From the NCBI GenBank assembly GCA_964527925.1, contig CAZGQO010000006.1, forward strand, positions 97,218 through 161,217: 64,000 nt of DNA, written 5' to 3'. The notes beneath the pieces are model-generated. The model saw only the letters and a program-made list of their open reading frames with translations, was not told where the DNA came from and ran no database searches. The DNA comes from Ch128b sp964527925 (GTDB lineage: Bacteria; Bacteroidota; Ignavibacteria; Ch128b). The translations under genes were made by a program, and so were the position numbers. How positions within the stretch are numbered: position 1 is the stretch's first letter; every line of letters begins with the position of its first letter. Shown here in pieces: positions 37,162 to 46,585 of this stretch.

Positions 37162-37638
37162 GTTTTAAAACCAATATACTAAAGATAAAAAAGTTGCCTA
37201 ACGAAAATTGAAATCAGATTTTTATTTGTTTGAAATTTTTTGCTTGATAGACTTCTTTGACTATTTCCTAATGATTGTTTTTTTATTTCTTCCATATCAA
37301 TTACTATAACTGTTTTTCAACATTTCTTAAAGTCTCAATTTTAAAAAGGCATTGTCTTTGTCCGCAATAAACTTTTCATTTTGTTAATGTCAGTTTGTGT
37401 TATGTTCCAAATTATGGTCATCATTAACTTGTTTTAGGCTATCGCATAACGTTTTAGTGTTTGGCGCATTAGTGGTTCTAATAACAAAATGCCGTTAATA
37501 AACCAAAAAGGTTAATGAGAGGTAGAGCGTTCAATTAAATCATTTCACCCACAATTTCTGCAAAACCGTTGATACCACTTAACTTCAATCAATTTCAGTC
37601 AAATAAGCTCGATTGATATTGTTTTGTCGGACTGTTTA
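37162..37638. other. Gene-free stretch before the decayed PRTase/DprA pair
   Basis: About 480 bases with no open coding frame. Nothing resembling an insertion-sequence end or attachment site was found. The segment CTATCGCATAACGTTTTAG near 37439 is an unusual GC-containing patch but has no inverted partner. Confidence 0.45.
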
Positions 37639-38630
37639 TTATCTTTTTTTATCATTAAGTTTAGGGTCAGTTTGTCCGTTTGCAGTTACAAATTCATGAT
37701 TTGAATGTTTATCGAAAAATTTAACTATATCCATACTATTTGAAAATTCAACACCTCCCAACTTTATCAAATCTATATTTCCTTGTGGAGCGAGTTTAAA
37801 TACTCGTGGACTTAAGACAAAACAAGGAATACCCATTTCAACGCAGTTTTGCCTGCATCATAAGTTCCACTCATTTTTCCTGAACTGTCTCGTTCAGGTC
37901 CGGATTTTATTACTACAATTGCTTCTGACATTGCACAAACAAGTTTGTTTCTTATCATTGCATTTTGTCCTGAAAATTTTTCGTGTGGTGAAAATTGAGT
38001 AACAAATAATGCATTTTTTCCCCAATTAAAATTTTTAAGTTCTTTTTTAATTCTAAGATGGTTTATCCCAAAGCTCAAAATCATTGTCGTTGTTCCGTGA
38101 GCTTCAAGAGCACCTAAATGTGCAAAAGTATCGACACCTTTTGCATAGCCTGAAATCACATTAATTCCGATTTCTGCTAATTTTTGAGCAATTCTTTTAG
38201 TTATTATAATTTCAAAATCGCCAACATCTCTTGCTCCTACAATTGAAACACCTTTTTGATTAAGCAATGGTAAATATCCTTTACAATACAAAATTGGAGG
38301 TGCATCATCACTCATATTTTGTAATATGTATCTTGGGTATCAATCATCATCAAGCCCATTAATTGTAACTCCATCAGCTTTTAGTTTTTCAAAATTGGTA
38401 AATAGCTTTTAATCAGAATCTAATTTTGGAAAGCAGGCGAAATTTGCTCGTGAAAATTTTCCACGTCCTATTTCTGGAAAAAATTTTGATAGTTTATTTG
38501 TGTCTAAGTTAAACAAATCATTTATCGTCATATTGTTAGCTTGCAACCTTTTATAAATGTAATGAATGCTTTTAGCACCAAAACCGGGCGCATTTGAAAG
38601 CTTATACCAAGAATATTCTTTATCTATCAT
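37639..38630 (-). pseudogene. DprA-like (SLOG/Rossmann) protein, decayed; ShosA-like
   Basis: A DprA/Smf-family protein of about 330 codons. The nucleotide-binding block SIVGARDVGDFE, VISGYAKGVDTFAHLGAL and IRNKLVCAMSEAIVVI are typical. The frame has a TAA at 38409-38411 and a TGA at 38340-38342, after which it continues in the same frame (YPRYILQ). A one-base shift near 37836 (AAA where AAAA would keep the frame, before MGIPCFVLSP) separates the last 65 codons. It overlaps the phosphoribosyltransferase gene as ATGA. Such PRTase/DprA pairs resemble ShosTA toxin-antitoxin modules in which the DprA-like protein is the antitoxin. Confidence 0.75.
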
Positions 38631-39219
38631 CTTTTTGAACGTGTTTTAGTTATTGTCAAAACGTATACTCGTCTTGCTTTACCTTCATTGATGATAACGT
38701 CACAAACTGCCTTTAGTGTTTCTCCTGAACGATATAAGTCGTCAAAAATTAGAACATTTTTCTCCCTTAAAGCCTCAGCTTTAACATTAAAAGTATCTTT
38801 TAAAATTTCTCTACTTGTGTCAGAAACGTCTATATCTTTGAGTTGGAAAGTGGATTTTACCTTTTCTAATGTATTGAAGTCAACAGGAACTCCAATAAGC
38901 TGTCCTATAAATTTTGCTATTTCGTAAACTGGTTGAAATTCTCTCGTTAAACAGAAGGAGGAATTGGAATAATTACGTCAAGACTCCAATTAATCATTTT
39001 AGAAGTCAAAAATTTTGACGCAGCAATCGCAATATTTTCTGCTCGGGGCCTTTCATTTCTATATTTAAGTAAATACAGTTCCTCTGCAATAGGTGTTTGC
39101 TCTGTATCAAACAATTTTATTTCAGGTGCTATGGGAATACTGCGTATAGTGTGTAGGTCTAATGCCCATCCTTCGTTCCAAGGTCCAATTAATTTCTGTG
39201 GATTTATTTTTATATTCAT
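38627..39219 (-). pseudogene. Phosphoribosyltransferase (ComF/ShosT-like), frameshifted
   Basis: About 197 codons. The PRPP-binding motif VLIFDDLYRSGETL (near 38755) is typical of type I phosphoribosyltransferases, and the upstream part holds DVIIPIPPS followed, after a one-base loss at about 38949, by TREFQPVYEIAKFIGQLIG. With one extra T the two halves join. Its stop overlaps the start of the DprA-like gene. If the pair was a ShosTA-like module, this would have been the toxin; an intact toxin is unlikely while the antitoxin is broken. Confidence 0.72.
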
Positions 39220-40072
39220 TCTATTTTCAGAATGGTTGTCAATAAAAATCTTAATGAAAGATACTTAATTCTACATTAAATATCATATTTAAAGAGTGTT
39301 TACCGAAAATATAAGTTCTTATGAATAAATTTGAATTCATTGATAAATATTCAAAACAGCTTACTCTAAAAAATTATTCTGATAAAACCAATATTTGCAT
39401 AACCTAATCTTTTACTCATTTATATAATCACTTCAAAAATATCTTTAATCGAGTCAAAAGCTTTAATTGATTACTTAATCAATTTTAAACATCAAAGAAG
39501 ATTCTCCTACTTAGCAATAAAACAATCACTTGCCTATGTTCACTTTCTTTTTCTTAATGTCTTTTAAAAGAAATTGTATTCAATTTTTTTCAAAAATAAA
39601 AAAATAACCGAAATGTATTAACAACTGAAGAAGTAAAGATAAATACAAACTCAATCGGAAGTATAAAATATAGAGTAATAATTTAATATATATTTGACTG
39701 TGTATTCAGAATTTAAGAGCAGTGAATTTTAAAATCAATTAATTTGACCCAACTGAAATGAAAGTAAGAATAATAAATGCAAAAAGAAAAGATGATCTTA
39801 TAGTTATGTTTTCGAGTCTGGATATACTGCTCTTCAGCATTGTTAATTTTTCAAAAGTTTGTCTGGGAAAAGTAATTTATGAGTGAGCCCATTTGTATTT
39901 CCAACAAAATTACAAACAATATCTTGATGAAAAATAATTATCAGTTTAGATGAAGATTTATAAATTTAAAACTTTTAGATTCTCCTTCAGAGATTTATTC
40001 AATAAAATTCAATAAGTTAGCATTTGAAAATCAATAAAAATCCATATTGAGAATAGAAATTACAAAGGTTTT
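39220..40072. other. 850-base gene-free AT-rich region
   Basis: No coding frame, tRNA, hairpin terminator or repeat could be supported. It separates the decayed defence-like pair from the Kdo operon and must contain the kdsA promoter, which I could not place. Confidence 0.5.
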
Positions 40073-40900
40073 ATGTTCGAAATTGGTTCAATTAAAATAA
40101 GCAATTCTCTTCCCTTTGTCTTGATTGCAGGTCCCTGCGTTGTTGAAAACAGAGAAATGATTCTCTCAACAGCAGAAAAAATCGTAAACATCACAAGTAA
40201 ACTTGAAATTCCATATATCTTTAAGTCATCATATAGAAAAGCTAATCGAACATCCGTTACTTCATTTACTGGAATTGGCGATGAAAAAGCATTGATGATT
40301 TTGAAAGAAGTGAAGGGACAATTCAATATTCCCGTTCTGACTGATGTTCACTCCGTTGATGAAGTTAAAATGGCTGCTGAGGTTGTTGACATTCTTCAGA
40401 TCCCTGCATTCTTATGTCGTCAAACTGATTTGTTGGTCGAAGCCGGTAAAACAAATAAAGCCGTTAACATAAAAAAGGGACAGTTCCTGGCCCCCGATGA
40501 AATTAAATATGCTGCAGATAAAGTTAAATCAACAGGCAATGAAAAAATTTTATTGACCGAACGAGGTTCAACTTTTGGATATCATAATCTTGTTGTTGAT
40601 ATGAGATCACTAGTGATTATGAAAAAATTAGGTTATCCTGTGATTATGGATGCAACTCATGCAATTCAAATTCCTGGACTTGGCGGGAAATCTGGCGGTG
40701 CAAGAGAATTTATCCCATACCTTGCAAAAGCAGCGATATCAATTGGAATTGCAGGACTTTTCCTTGAAACTCATCCAGAACCTTCAAAAGCTTTAAGTGA
40801 TGCTGATTCACAATTTCCACTCAATCACCTTGAAGAATTATTGGTACAGGTTAAACAAATAGATAATCTTATCAAACAGTTCAAAGAAATTGAGATTTAA
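40073..40900 (+). CDS. kdsA: 3-deoxy-8-phosphooctulonate synthase
   Basis: Condenses PEP with arabinose-5-phosphate to Kdo-8-phosphate, the first step of Kdo synthesis for lipopolysaccharide. TIM barrel of 275 aa with VLIAGPCVVENREMIL (16-31), FKSSYRKANRTS, GIGDEKAL, DVHS, LCRQTDLLVEAG and DATHAIQIPGLGGKSGG. First gene of a Kdo/Lpt operon; kdsC follows after 103 nt. Confidence 0.97.
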   Translation: MFEIGSIKISNSLPFVLIAGPCVVENREMILSTAEKIVNITSKLEIPYIFKSSYRKANRTSVTSFTGIGDEKALMILKEVKGQFNIPVLTDVHSVDEVKMAAEVVDILQIPAFLCRQTDLLVEAGKTNKAVNIKKGQFLAPDEIKYAADKVKSTGNEKILLTERGSTFGYHNLVVDMRSLVIMKKLGYPVIMDATHAIQIPGLGGKSGGAREFIPYLAKAAISIGIAGLFLETHPEPSKALSDADSQFPLNHLEELLVQVKQIDNLIKQFKEIEI

Positions 40901-41003
40901 ATTCACTTTTCTCGTTGATAAAATTTCATTTTGAAAGTCTGGAAATTCAAAACTCTTTGAAAACTTGTAAATCCTTTAATCAATCAGAAAGTCATATTCA
41001 ATC

Positions 41004-41519
41004 ATGAAAAAAGAACTAAAAGAAAAAATCAAACAAATAAAATTTCTAATTCTTGATGTCGATGGTGTTTTAACTGACGGGAGTATAGTTTACACTTCAC
41101 ATGGCGAAGAAATAAAAACTTTTAATGTTCACGATGGCTATGGCATTGAACTTCTGCGGCAATCTGGAATACCGGTCGGGATTATTACTGGGCGAGTTTC
41201 TGAAGTTGTTGAAAAACGAGCTAAAGACTTGAAGATTGAAGATCTTATTCAGGGAACAATTGATAAAGTCCCCGCTGCTGAATCATTTGCAAAAAAATAC
41301 AATATCACTTTACAAGAAATGGCTTTCATGGGAGATGATTTGTTTGATATTCCGCTTCTTCAAAAAGTTGGTTTTTCCTGTGCACCCAAAAACGCAAGAA
41401 AAGAAGTCAGACGAATAGTTGATTATGTAACGAAAAAAGAAGGCGGAAAAGGTGCAGTAAGAGAAGTAATCGATTTAATTCTCGAAGTTCAAAAATCAAA
41501 AGAAAAAGAATCTAATTAA
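41004..41519 (+). CDS. kdsC: 3-deoxy-D-manno-octulosonate 8-phosphate phosphatase
   Basis: HAD phosphatase removing the phosphate from Kdo-8-phosphate. Nucleophile Asp18 and Asp20 in FLILDVDGVLTDG, then GIITGR and MGDDLFDIPLL. The protein is 171 aa, lacks a cap domain and is expected to form the usual tetramer. Next gene starts 15 nt downstream. Confidence 0.95.
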   Translation: MKKELKEKIKQIKFLILDVDGVLTDGSIVYTSHGEEIKTFNVHDGYGIELLRQSGIPVGIITGRVSEVVEKRAKDLKIEDLIQGTIDKVPAAESFAKKYNITLQEMAFMGDDLFDIPLLQKVGFSCAPKNARKEVRRIVDYVTKKEGGKGAVREVIDLILEVQKSKEKESN

Positions 41520-41534
41520 TTTATGATTGATTGA

Positions 41535-42308
41535 ATGAGTTCAAGTTATAACGGACAAAGTTTTCCAAAGCAATTAAGCGAGATTGAAAAGTACTGGTTG
41601 TATAAAATTCTACCAGAGAACAGAAGCATCTATAAAATTTATCGAGACAAGATTAACCAACTTTATGTGATTGGATATGGAAAATTTCCACCATTCAATT
41701 TAATTCTTGGAAACAAAGATGACCTGCCTGATTTAACAATCCCATCTCAACCAATAATTGCAACTGGGACTTTTCGTTATGATAAAGGGAAAGTTGATGT
41801 AACGATTTTTGAGGAAGCTGAAAATCAAATTGAAATTGATATTCATTCAGATCAATTTTATTACTTTGATCTGAATCAATCCGAATTAATGAATAAAGAG
41901 ATTTCGTGGTTTACTTATTCAAATTGGCTCCCAGGTTTGAATCATCCAGAGGATAATTCAGAATTAAGATTGATAATTCTTGAAAAGGATAAATTTTGTC
42001 TGGCAATCTCACCAAATCATAAAAGAATATGGATTTATGATTATGATACACAGGTTTTAAAATTTTTGCCTGTAACGAATTTCTATCAAGATCTTCTTAA
42101 AGTTTCAAAGATCTACGATCCTAAACTTGTAACCAACATAAACTACTTTTTTCAGAATCTTGATAAATTTTCGGATTCACAGATTAAAGATGCTTTCTTA
42201 AATTATAATCGTTTATGGAAAAAAGTTGAACTCGTTCAACCAAAAGACGAAAAGAAAAAAGAAAACTTTTTCCAGAAACTACTTGCGAGGATTTTATGGA
42301 AAAAATAA
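41535..42308 (+). CDS. Unknown protein inside the Kdo operon
   Basis: 257 aa, no signal peptide or membrane helix. Rich in beta-strand-like aromatic segments (KYWLYKILPENRSIYKIYRD, then TFRYDKGKVDVTIFEEAENQ), ending in a basic tail (KKKENFFQKLLARILWKK). I do not recognise a family. Its last 13 bases overlap the kdsD start, and it follows kdsC by 15 nt, so it is embedded in the operon. A role linked to envelope synthesis is plausible from position only. Confidence 0.7.
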   Translation: MSSSYNGQSFPKQLSEIEKYWLYKILPENRSIYKIYRDKINQLYVIGYGKFPPFNLILGNKDDLPDLTIPSQPIIATGTFRYDKGKVDVTIFEEAENQIEIDIHSDQFYYFDLNQSELMNKEISWFTYSNWLPGLNHPEDNSELRLIILEKDKFCLAISPNHKRIWIYDYDTQVLKFLPVTNFYQDLLKVSKIYDPKLVTNINYFFQNLDKFSDSQIKDAFLNYNRLWKKVELVQPKDEKKKENFFQKLLARILWKK

Positions 42309-43267
42309 TTCAGGATGGAAAAGAAGTCATTAGAATCGAATCAAATGCTGTCAAAAATCTTGAAAGCAGAATCAACGAAAAATTCGCAAAAGCAGTTGAA
42401 GTAATCCTAAATACAAAAGGGCGTGTAATAATTTCAGGAGTTGGCAAGTCGGGAATCATCGCTCGTAAAATTGTTGCAACAATGAATTCAACTGGCACTC
42501 CAGCTCTCTTCATGCATCCAAGCGATGCAATTCATGGCGACCTTGGTATGGTAAGAATGGATGATGTGGTGATTCTAATTTCAAAGTCTGGAAGCACACC
42601 CGAAATTGTTCGCATCTTCCCTGTCTTAAGAAGAATTGGAACTAAAATAATTGCACTTGTTGGAAACTTAAAATCATTTCTTGCAAATGAAGCAGATATT
42701 GTTCTCGATGTTTCTGTTGATGAAGAAGCATGTCCCTATGATTTAGCTCCCACATCATCCACAACAGCAACACTTGTAATGGGAGACGCACTCGCAATTG
42801 CACTTCTAAAAGCAAAAAATTTTACGAAAGAACAATTCGCTTTTTATCATCCTGGCGGAACTCTTGGCAAAAGATTAACTCTCAAAGTTGAAGAAATTAT
42901 GACCAAAGGTGAACATGTTCCTGTTGTTCATCAGGATACAGATTTGCATTCAGCAATTCTTGTGATGACTTCAAAAAGACTTGGTGCAACCTGTGTTGTT
43001 GATGACAATAATAAACTCGTTGGAATAATTACTGACGGCGATTTAAGAAGAGCGATGGAAAAATTTTCTGACCTTTCATCTCTGAAAGCAAAAGATGTGA
43101 TGGGGAAAAATCCGAAATCAATCAAACCTGATGTCCTTGCTTCTTATGCAATTCAACTTATGGAAACTTACAAAATCACTCAGTTAATTTGTGTGAACGA
43201 TGAGAATCACCCAATTGGAATGGTTCACCTGCATGATCTTGTTAATCTTGGTTTTATAACAACCTGA
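42296..43267 (+). CDS. kdsD: Arabinose-5-phosphate isomerase (KdsD/KpsF type)
   Basis: Converts ribulose-5-phosphate to arabinose-5-phosphate, the KdsA substrate. SIS domain (about 30-165) with SGVGKSGIIARKI and MNSTGTPALFMHPSDAIHGDLGMV, then two CBS domains (about 205-323). 323 aa, usual. Placing it with kdsA and kdsC gives a complete route to Kdo. Confidence 0.96.
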   Translation: MEKIIQDGKEVIRIESNAVKNLESRINEKFAKAVEVILNTKGRVIISGVGKSGIIARKIVATMNSTGTPALFMHPSDAIHGDLGMVRMDDVVILISKSGSTPEIVRIFPVLRRIGTKIIALVGNLKSFLANEADIVLDVSVDEEACPYDLAPTSSTTATLVMGDALAIALLKAKNFTKEQFAFYHPGGTLGKRLTLKVEEIMTKGEHVPVVHQDTDLHSAILVMTSKRLGATCVVDDNNKLVGIITDGDLRRAMEKFSDLSSLKAKDVMGKNPKSIKPDVLASYAIQLMETYKITQLICVNDENHPIGMVHLHDLVNLGFITT

Positions 43268-43279
43268 CAAAATTAATCC

Positions 43280-43831
43280 ATGAAAATAAATTTGAAGAAT
43301 TTTTTTTCACATCTGATTATAGTTCTTATTTTATTTCTGGAAGGATGTTCAGACCAGAGCGTAAAACCGAAAGTTGTTCAATTAAAAACAAGAGAACTGC
43401 CTGATCAGGAATCGTGGAATTCAAAAATTGTTTTTTCCGATTCTGGAGTTGTGAAAGCAATTCTGAGAGCTCGTCACATTGCTGTTTACTCATCACGAAG
43501 CGAAACAATTCTTGATGGCGGAATAACTGTAGACTTTTATGATCAAAACGGATTTCACACAAGCGTTCTTACTTCAGACAGAGGAAGAGTTGACAATATC
43601 ACACAGGATCTTTTTGCGATTGGTAATGTTATTGCTCGTTCAGACAGTGGTGTCGTTTTGAAAACAGAGGAATTAAGATGGGTAAACTCAAGAAGAAAAA
43701 TTGTAACAGACAAGTATGTTGAAATCACTTCACCTACCGAACAAATCTATGGCTATGGACTGGAATCAGATCAATCCTTAAAAGATTATGTAATTTTTAG
43801 AGTCAGCGGAAAAATTGAAACTAAAAAATGA
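43280..43831 (+). CDS. lptC: LptC-like LPS export lipoprotein/membrane protein
   Basis: 183 aa. Hydrophobic N-terminus ending in a lipobox (FLEGC, Cys23), then a beta-jellyroll of LptC type (DSGVVKAILRARHIAVYSSRSE, LTSDRGRVDN). In the Lpt bridge it passes lipopolysaccharide from LptB2FG to LptA. Bacteroidota/Ignavibacteriota LptC proteins are often annotated as lipoproteins. Last base pairs overlap the next gene (ATGA). Confidence 0.88.
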   Translation: MKINLKNFFSHLIIVLILFLEGCSDQSVKPKVVQLKTRELPDQESWNSKIVFSDSGVVKAILRARHIAVYSSRSETILDGGITVDFYDQNGFHTSVLTSDRGRVDNITQDLFAIGNVIARSDSGVVLKTEELRWVNSRRKIVTDKYVEITSPTEQIYGYGLESDQSLKDYVIFRVSGKIETKK

Positions 43832-45210
43832 AAAAAATCCTTTTTATAACTCTTATCTTAAATTCAATTTTATTTGCTCAGGAAATAAAAGTTGTTCAAT
43901 TGATTAATGCAGATAGTTTAGTCGGCACTTCAATAAACAACGAACGAGTTAGAATTCTATTCGGTAATGTTCAACTGATTCACGAAGATATAAGAATCTT
44001 TTGCGATAAGGGAATTCAATATCTTGAATCGAATAAAGCCGAACTTGAAGGGAATATTAAAATCATTCAGGGAAACCAGATACTCACAACAAACAAAGGA
44101 TTTTACTACGGCAATACAAAAACCGCAGTTGGAACAAAAGGAATAACTTTGCAGGATGGAAATTTATATCTCAAAGCAAACGAAGGTGAATATTTCTTTA
44201 ATGAAAAGAAATCATTCTTCCGCGGCAATGTTCTTTTGAACGACGATACAACTCAATTGACATCAAAACAGCTTACTTATTTCACGCAACAGGAAATTGC
44301 AATTGCAATTGGAAATGTAAAAGTTCAACAGTTTGAAAATGTGATTTATGCAGATACACTTGTTTATGATAGAATAAATAGATTCTCCAGAGCAAATGGA
44401 AATGTTATTGCATTCAATCAAAAAGATAACTTAAAGATTTACTCCGACTATCTTGAAAATGATCAAACCAGGTCTTATTCCTATGTGACAGGCAATCCTG
44501 TTTTAATTCAGATTGATACTACATCAGAAGAGAGAGTAGATACATTAATCATAGTTTCTTCAACAATGGAAGCCTTCAGAGATACATCGGATATATTTAT
44601 TGCAAAAGATTCTGTTCAAATCTGGCGTGGTGACTTTTCTGCTCTATCTCCTTATGCGATCTACAACAAAAAAGAAGGAAAAATTTTTACTTCAACGGAA
44701 AAAGATTTTCAACCATTATTCTGGTATTCAGAAAATCTTGCGTATGGAGATTCAATTGAAATATTTACTCAAGGAAATCGAATTGAAAAAGCAAATCTTT
44801 ACAACAATTCTTTCTTGATTTCTCAGGACACATTAAAACCCGAACGCTTCAATCAGATGAACGGCAATTTTATTCAATTGAGATTCGATGCTGATACAAC
44901 AGTTGAGAAAAACAAATTAAAAGAAGTCTTTATCGTTGGCAACGCATTGAGTATTTATTATCTCTACGATGAGAATGAACCAAATGGACTTAACAAATCA
45001 AGCAGTGATAGTGCCCTGATAGAAATTGAAAACAATCGAGTTTCTGTTGTAAAACTCTTTGGCAGTCCTGAAGGTGAATATCATCCCGAAGAAAAAATAA
45101 TAGGAAAAGAAAAAGAGTTTTTGTTGAGCGGGTTTAAGTGGATTGAAGAAAGACCTGAGAAATATAAATTGCTTAATAGAAGAAATTTCACCGAGGAAAA
45201 TCTGAAATAA
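43828..45210 (+). CDS. OstA/LptA-like protein, long form
   Basis: 460 aa with signal peptide (ending LFAQ). The N-terminal 180 residues form the LptA/OstA jellyroll (VRILFGNVQLIHEDIRIFCD, TNKGFYYGNT, FRGNVLLNDDTTQLTS). A further beta-rich region about as long follows, much longer than the 180-aa LptA of proteobacteria. Its position between lptC and lptB fits a periplasmic lipopolysaccharide carrier. The extra C-terminal part may be a second OstA-type domain. Confidence 0.88.
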   Translation: MKKILFITLILNSILFAQEIKVVQLINADSLVGTSINNERVRILFGNVQLIHEDIRIFCDKGIQYLESNKAELEGNIKIIQGNQILTTNKGFYYGNTKTAVGTKGITLQDGNLYLKANEGEYFFNEKKSFFRGNVLLNDDTTQLTSKQLTYFTQQEIAIAIGNVKVQQFENVIYADTLVYDRINRFSRANGNVIAFNQKDNLKIYSDYLENDQTRSYSYVTGNPVLIQIDTTSEERVDTLIIVSSTMEAFRDTSDIFIAKDSVQIWRGDFSALSPYAIYNKKEGKIFTSTEKDFQPLFWYSENLAYGDSIEIFTQGNRIEKANLYNNSFLISQDTLKPERFNQMNGNFIQLRFDADTTVEKNKLKEVFIVGNALSIYYLYDENEPNGLNKSSSDSALIEIENNRVSVVKLFGSPEGEYHPEEKIIGKEKEFLLSGFKWIEERPEKYKLLNRRNFTEENLK

Positions 45211-45265
45211 AATGAATTTTATTTTGAATCATTTTTATTTTTGAAAAATTAATCTGAGAATTTTT

Positions 45266-46000
45266 ATGGATATTTTGCGTGGAGAAAATTTAGTCAAGCG
45301 TTACAAAAAACGAAATGTTGTTAACGGAGTTACTCTTCAAGTTCAAAAAGGTGAAGTTGTTGGTTTATTAGGACCAAATGGTGCGGGCAAGACTACCACT
45401 TTCTACATGATTGTTGGAATGATCAAACCAAACGGCGGTCGAGTTTTTCTTAACGATGTCGATATAACAAAAATGCCAATGTACAAAAGATCAAAACGTG
45501 GAATTGGATACCTGCCGCAGGAAGCTTCTGTTTTCAGAAAATTAACAGTTGAACAAAACATAATGGCTATACTTGAGTTCATGAATCTGACAAAAGAAAA
45601 AAGAAAGAAAAAATGTGAAAGTCTGCTTGAAAGTTTAGGAATAACTCACGTCAGAAAAACTTATGGATATCAATTAAGCGGTGGAGAAAGAAGAAGAACA
45701 GAAATAGCTCGTGCACTTGCAACAGATCCAAAGTTCATTCTTCTTGATGAGCCATTTGCTGGTATTGATCCTATTGCTGTCGAAGACATTATGAAAATAG
45801 TAGCTAATCTGAAAAATCTTGGAATTGGAGTTTTAATAACCGACCACAACGTTCACGAAACACTTGCCATTGTTGATAGAGCTTATATTCTAATCAATGG
45901 TGAAATACTCCGCAGCGGTAAATCAGAAGAACTCGCAAACGATGAACTTGTCCGTAAACTTTATTTGGGCGAGAAATTCAGATTGGAAAGATATTTGTAA
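45266..46000 (+). CDS. lptB: LPS export ABC transporter ATPase
   Basis: Energises extraction of lipopolysaccharide from the inner membrane. 244 aa. Walker A GPNGAGKTT, Q-loop, signature LSGGERRR, Walker B ILLDEPFAGIDP and H-loop LITDHNVHE are all intact. Closes the Kdo/Lpt operon, 55 nt after the OstA-like gene. lptF/lptG are not in this window. Confidence 0.96.
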   Translation: MDILRGENLVKRYKKRNVVNGVTLQVQKGEVVGLLGPNGAGKTTTFYMIVGMIKPNGGRVFLNDVDITKMPMYKRSKRGIGYLPQEASVFRKLTVEQNIMAILEFMNLTKEKRKKKCESLLESLGITHVRKTYGYQLSGGERRRTEIARALATDPKFILLDEPFAGIDPIAVEDIMKIVANLKNLGIGVLITDHNVHETLAIVDRAYILINGEILRSGKSEELANDELVRKLYLGEKFRLERYL

Positions 46001-46585
46001 ATAGATATTAATCCAGTTTCTCTAACACACCTCACAATTTAATTAATTATAAACCTTCAATCATTTAATCAAATCTATAATTATTTTTATCATCTTAATT
46101 ACTCAATAAATATCTTTCTTATTAAGTTACTTTATGTGACATTAAACAAGCAGAGTTGGAATAAAGTAAAAATAATTTTTAGAGTTAATTCATCTTGCAA
46201 GTTAAAGTTTTCTTTCATAATAAAGATAAAAACACATTTCATAAAAATTATGCGGTTTCTACTAAAACGTGGATAATCTGTGAATTAATGTTAAGTACTT
46301 GTTAATCTAAAGAAGTTCTACACATAATTTTTTTTTCCCCAAGTAATTTCCAAATAATCCACATTAGTATGTGAATAAAAAATTTAAAATATCTATTTAT
46401 TTCAGCACTAAAAATATTATCAACAAATTAACAGACCAATTACTATTTCTATTTTTTTATTTCCCCTTTTATATTATATAAAAAAGTAAATAAAGAGATT
46501 CTTTAGTTCTTTGCTCTTAGCTTTTAATATCTGTAACTTTGTAACAATAAATTTTAAGTTTAAAAACACTAAAGAGGTATAGAAT
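46001..46585. other. 585-base gene-free region with a promoter at its right end
   Basis: AT-rich and without a coding frame or a terminator hairpin for the Lpt operon that I can support. It ends with the promoter listed at 46510-46541. Confidence 0.5.
46510..46541 (+). promoter_or_regulatory. Bacteroidota-type promoter of the unknown/gapA operon
   Basis: TTTG (46510-46513), 20 nt spacer, TAACTTTG (46534-46541): matches TTTG-N19-21-TAnnTTTG. It lies 44 nt before the next ATG. Confidence 0.65.

Noticed and set aside
37439..37505. CATAACGTTTTAG...GCCGTTAATA looked like an integron attC site.
   Set aside because: The RYYYAAC/GTTRRRY core bases do not match and no integrase or cassette structure is present.
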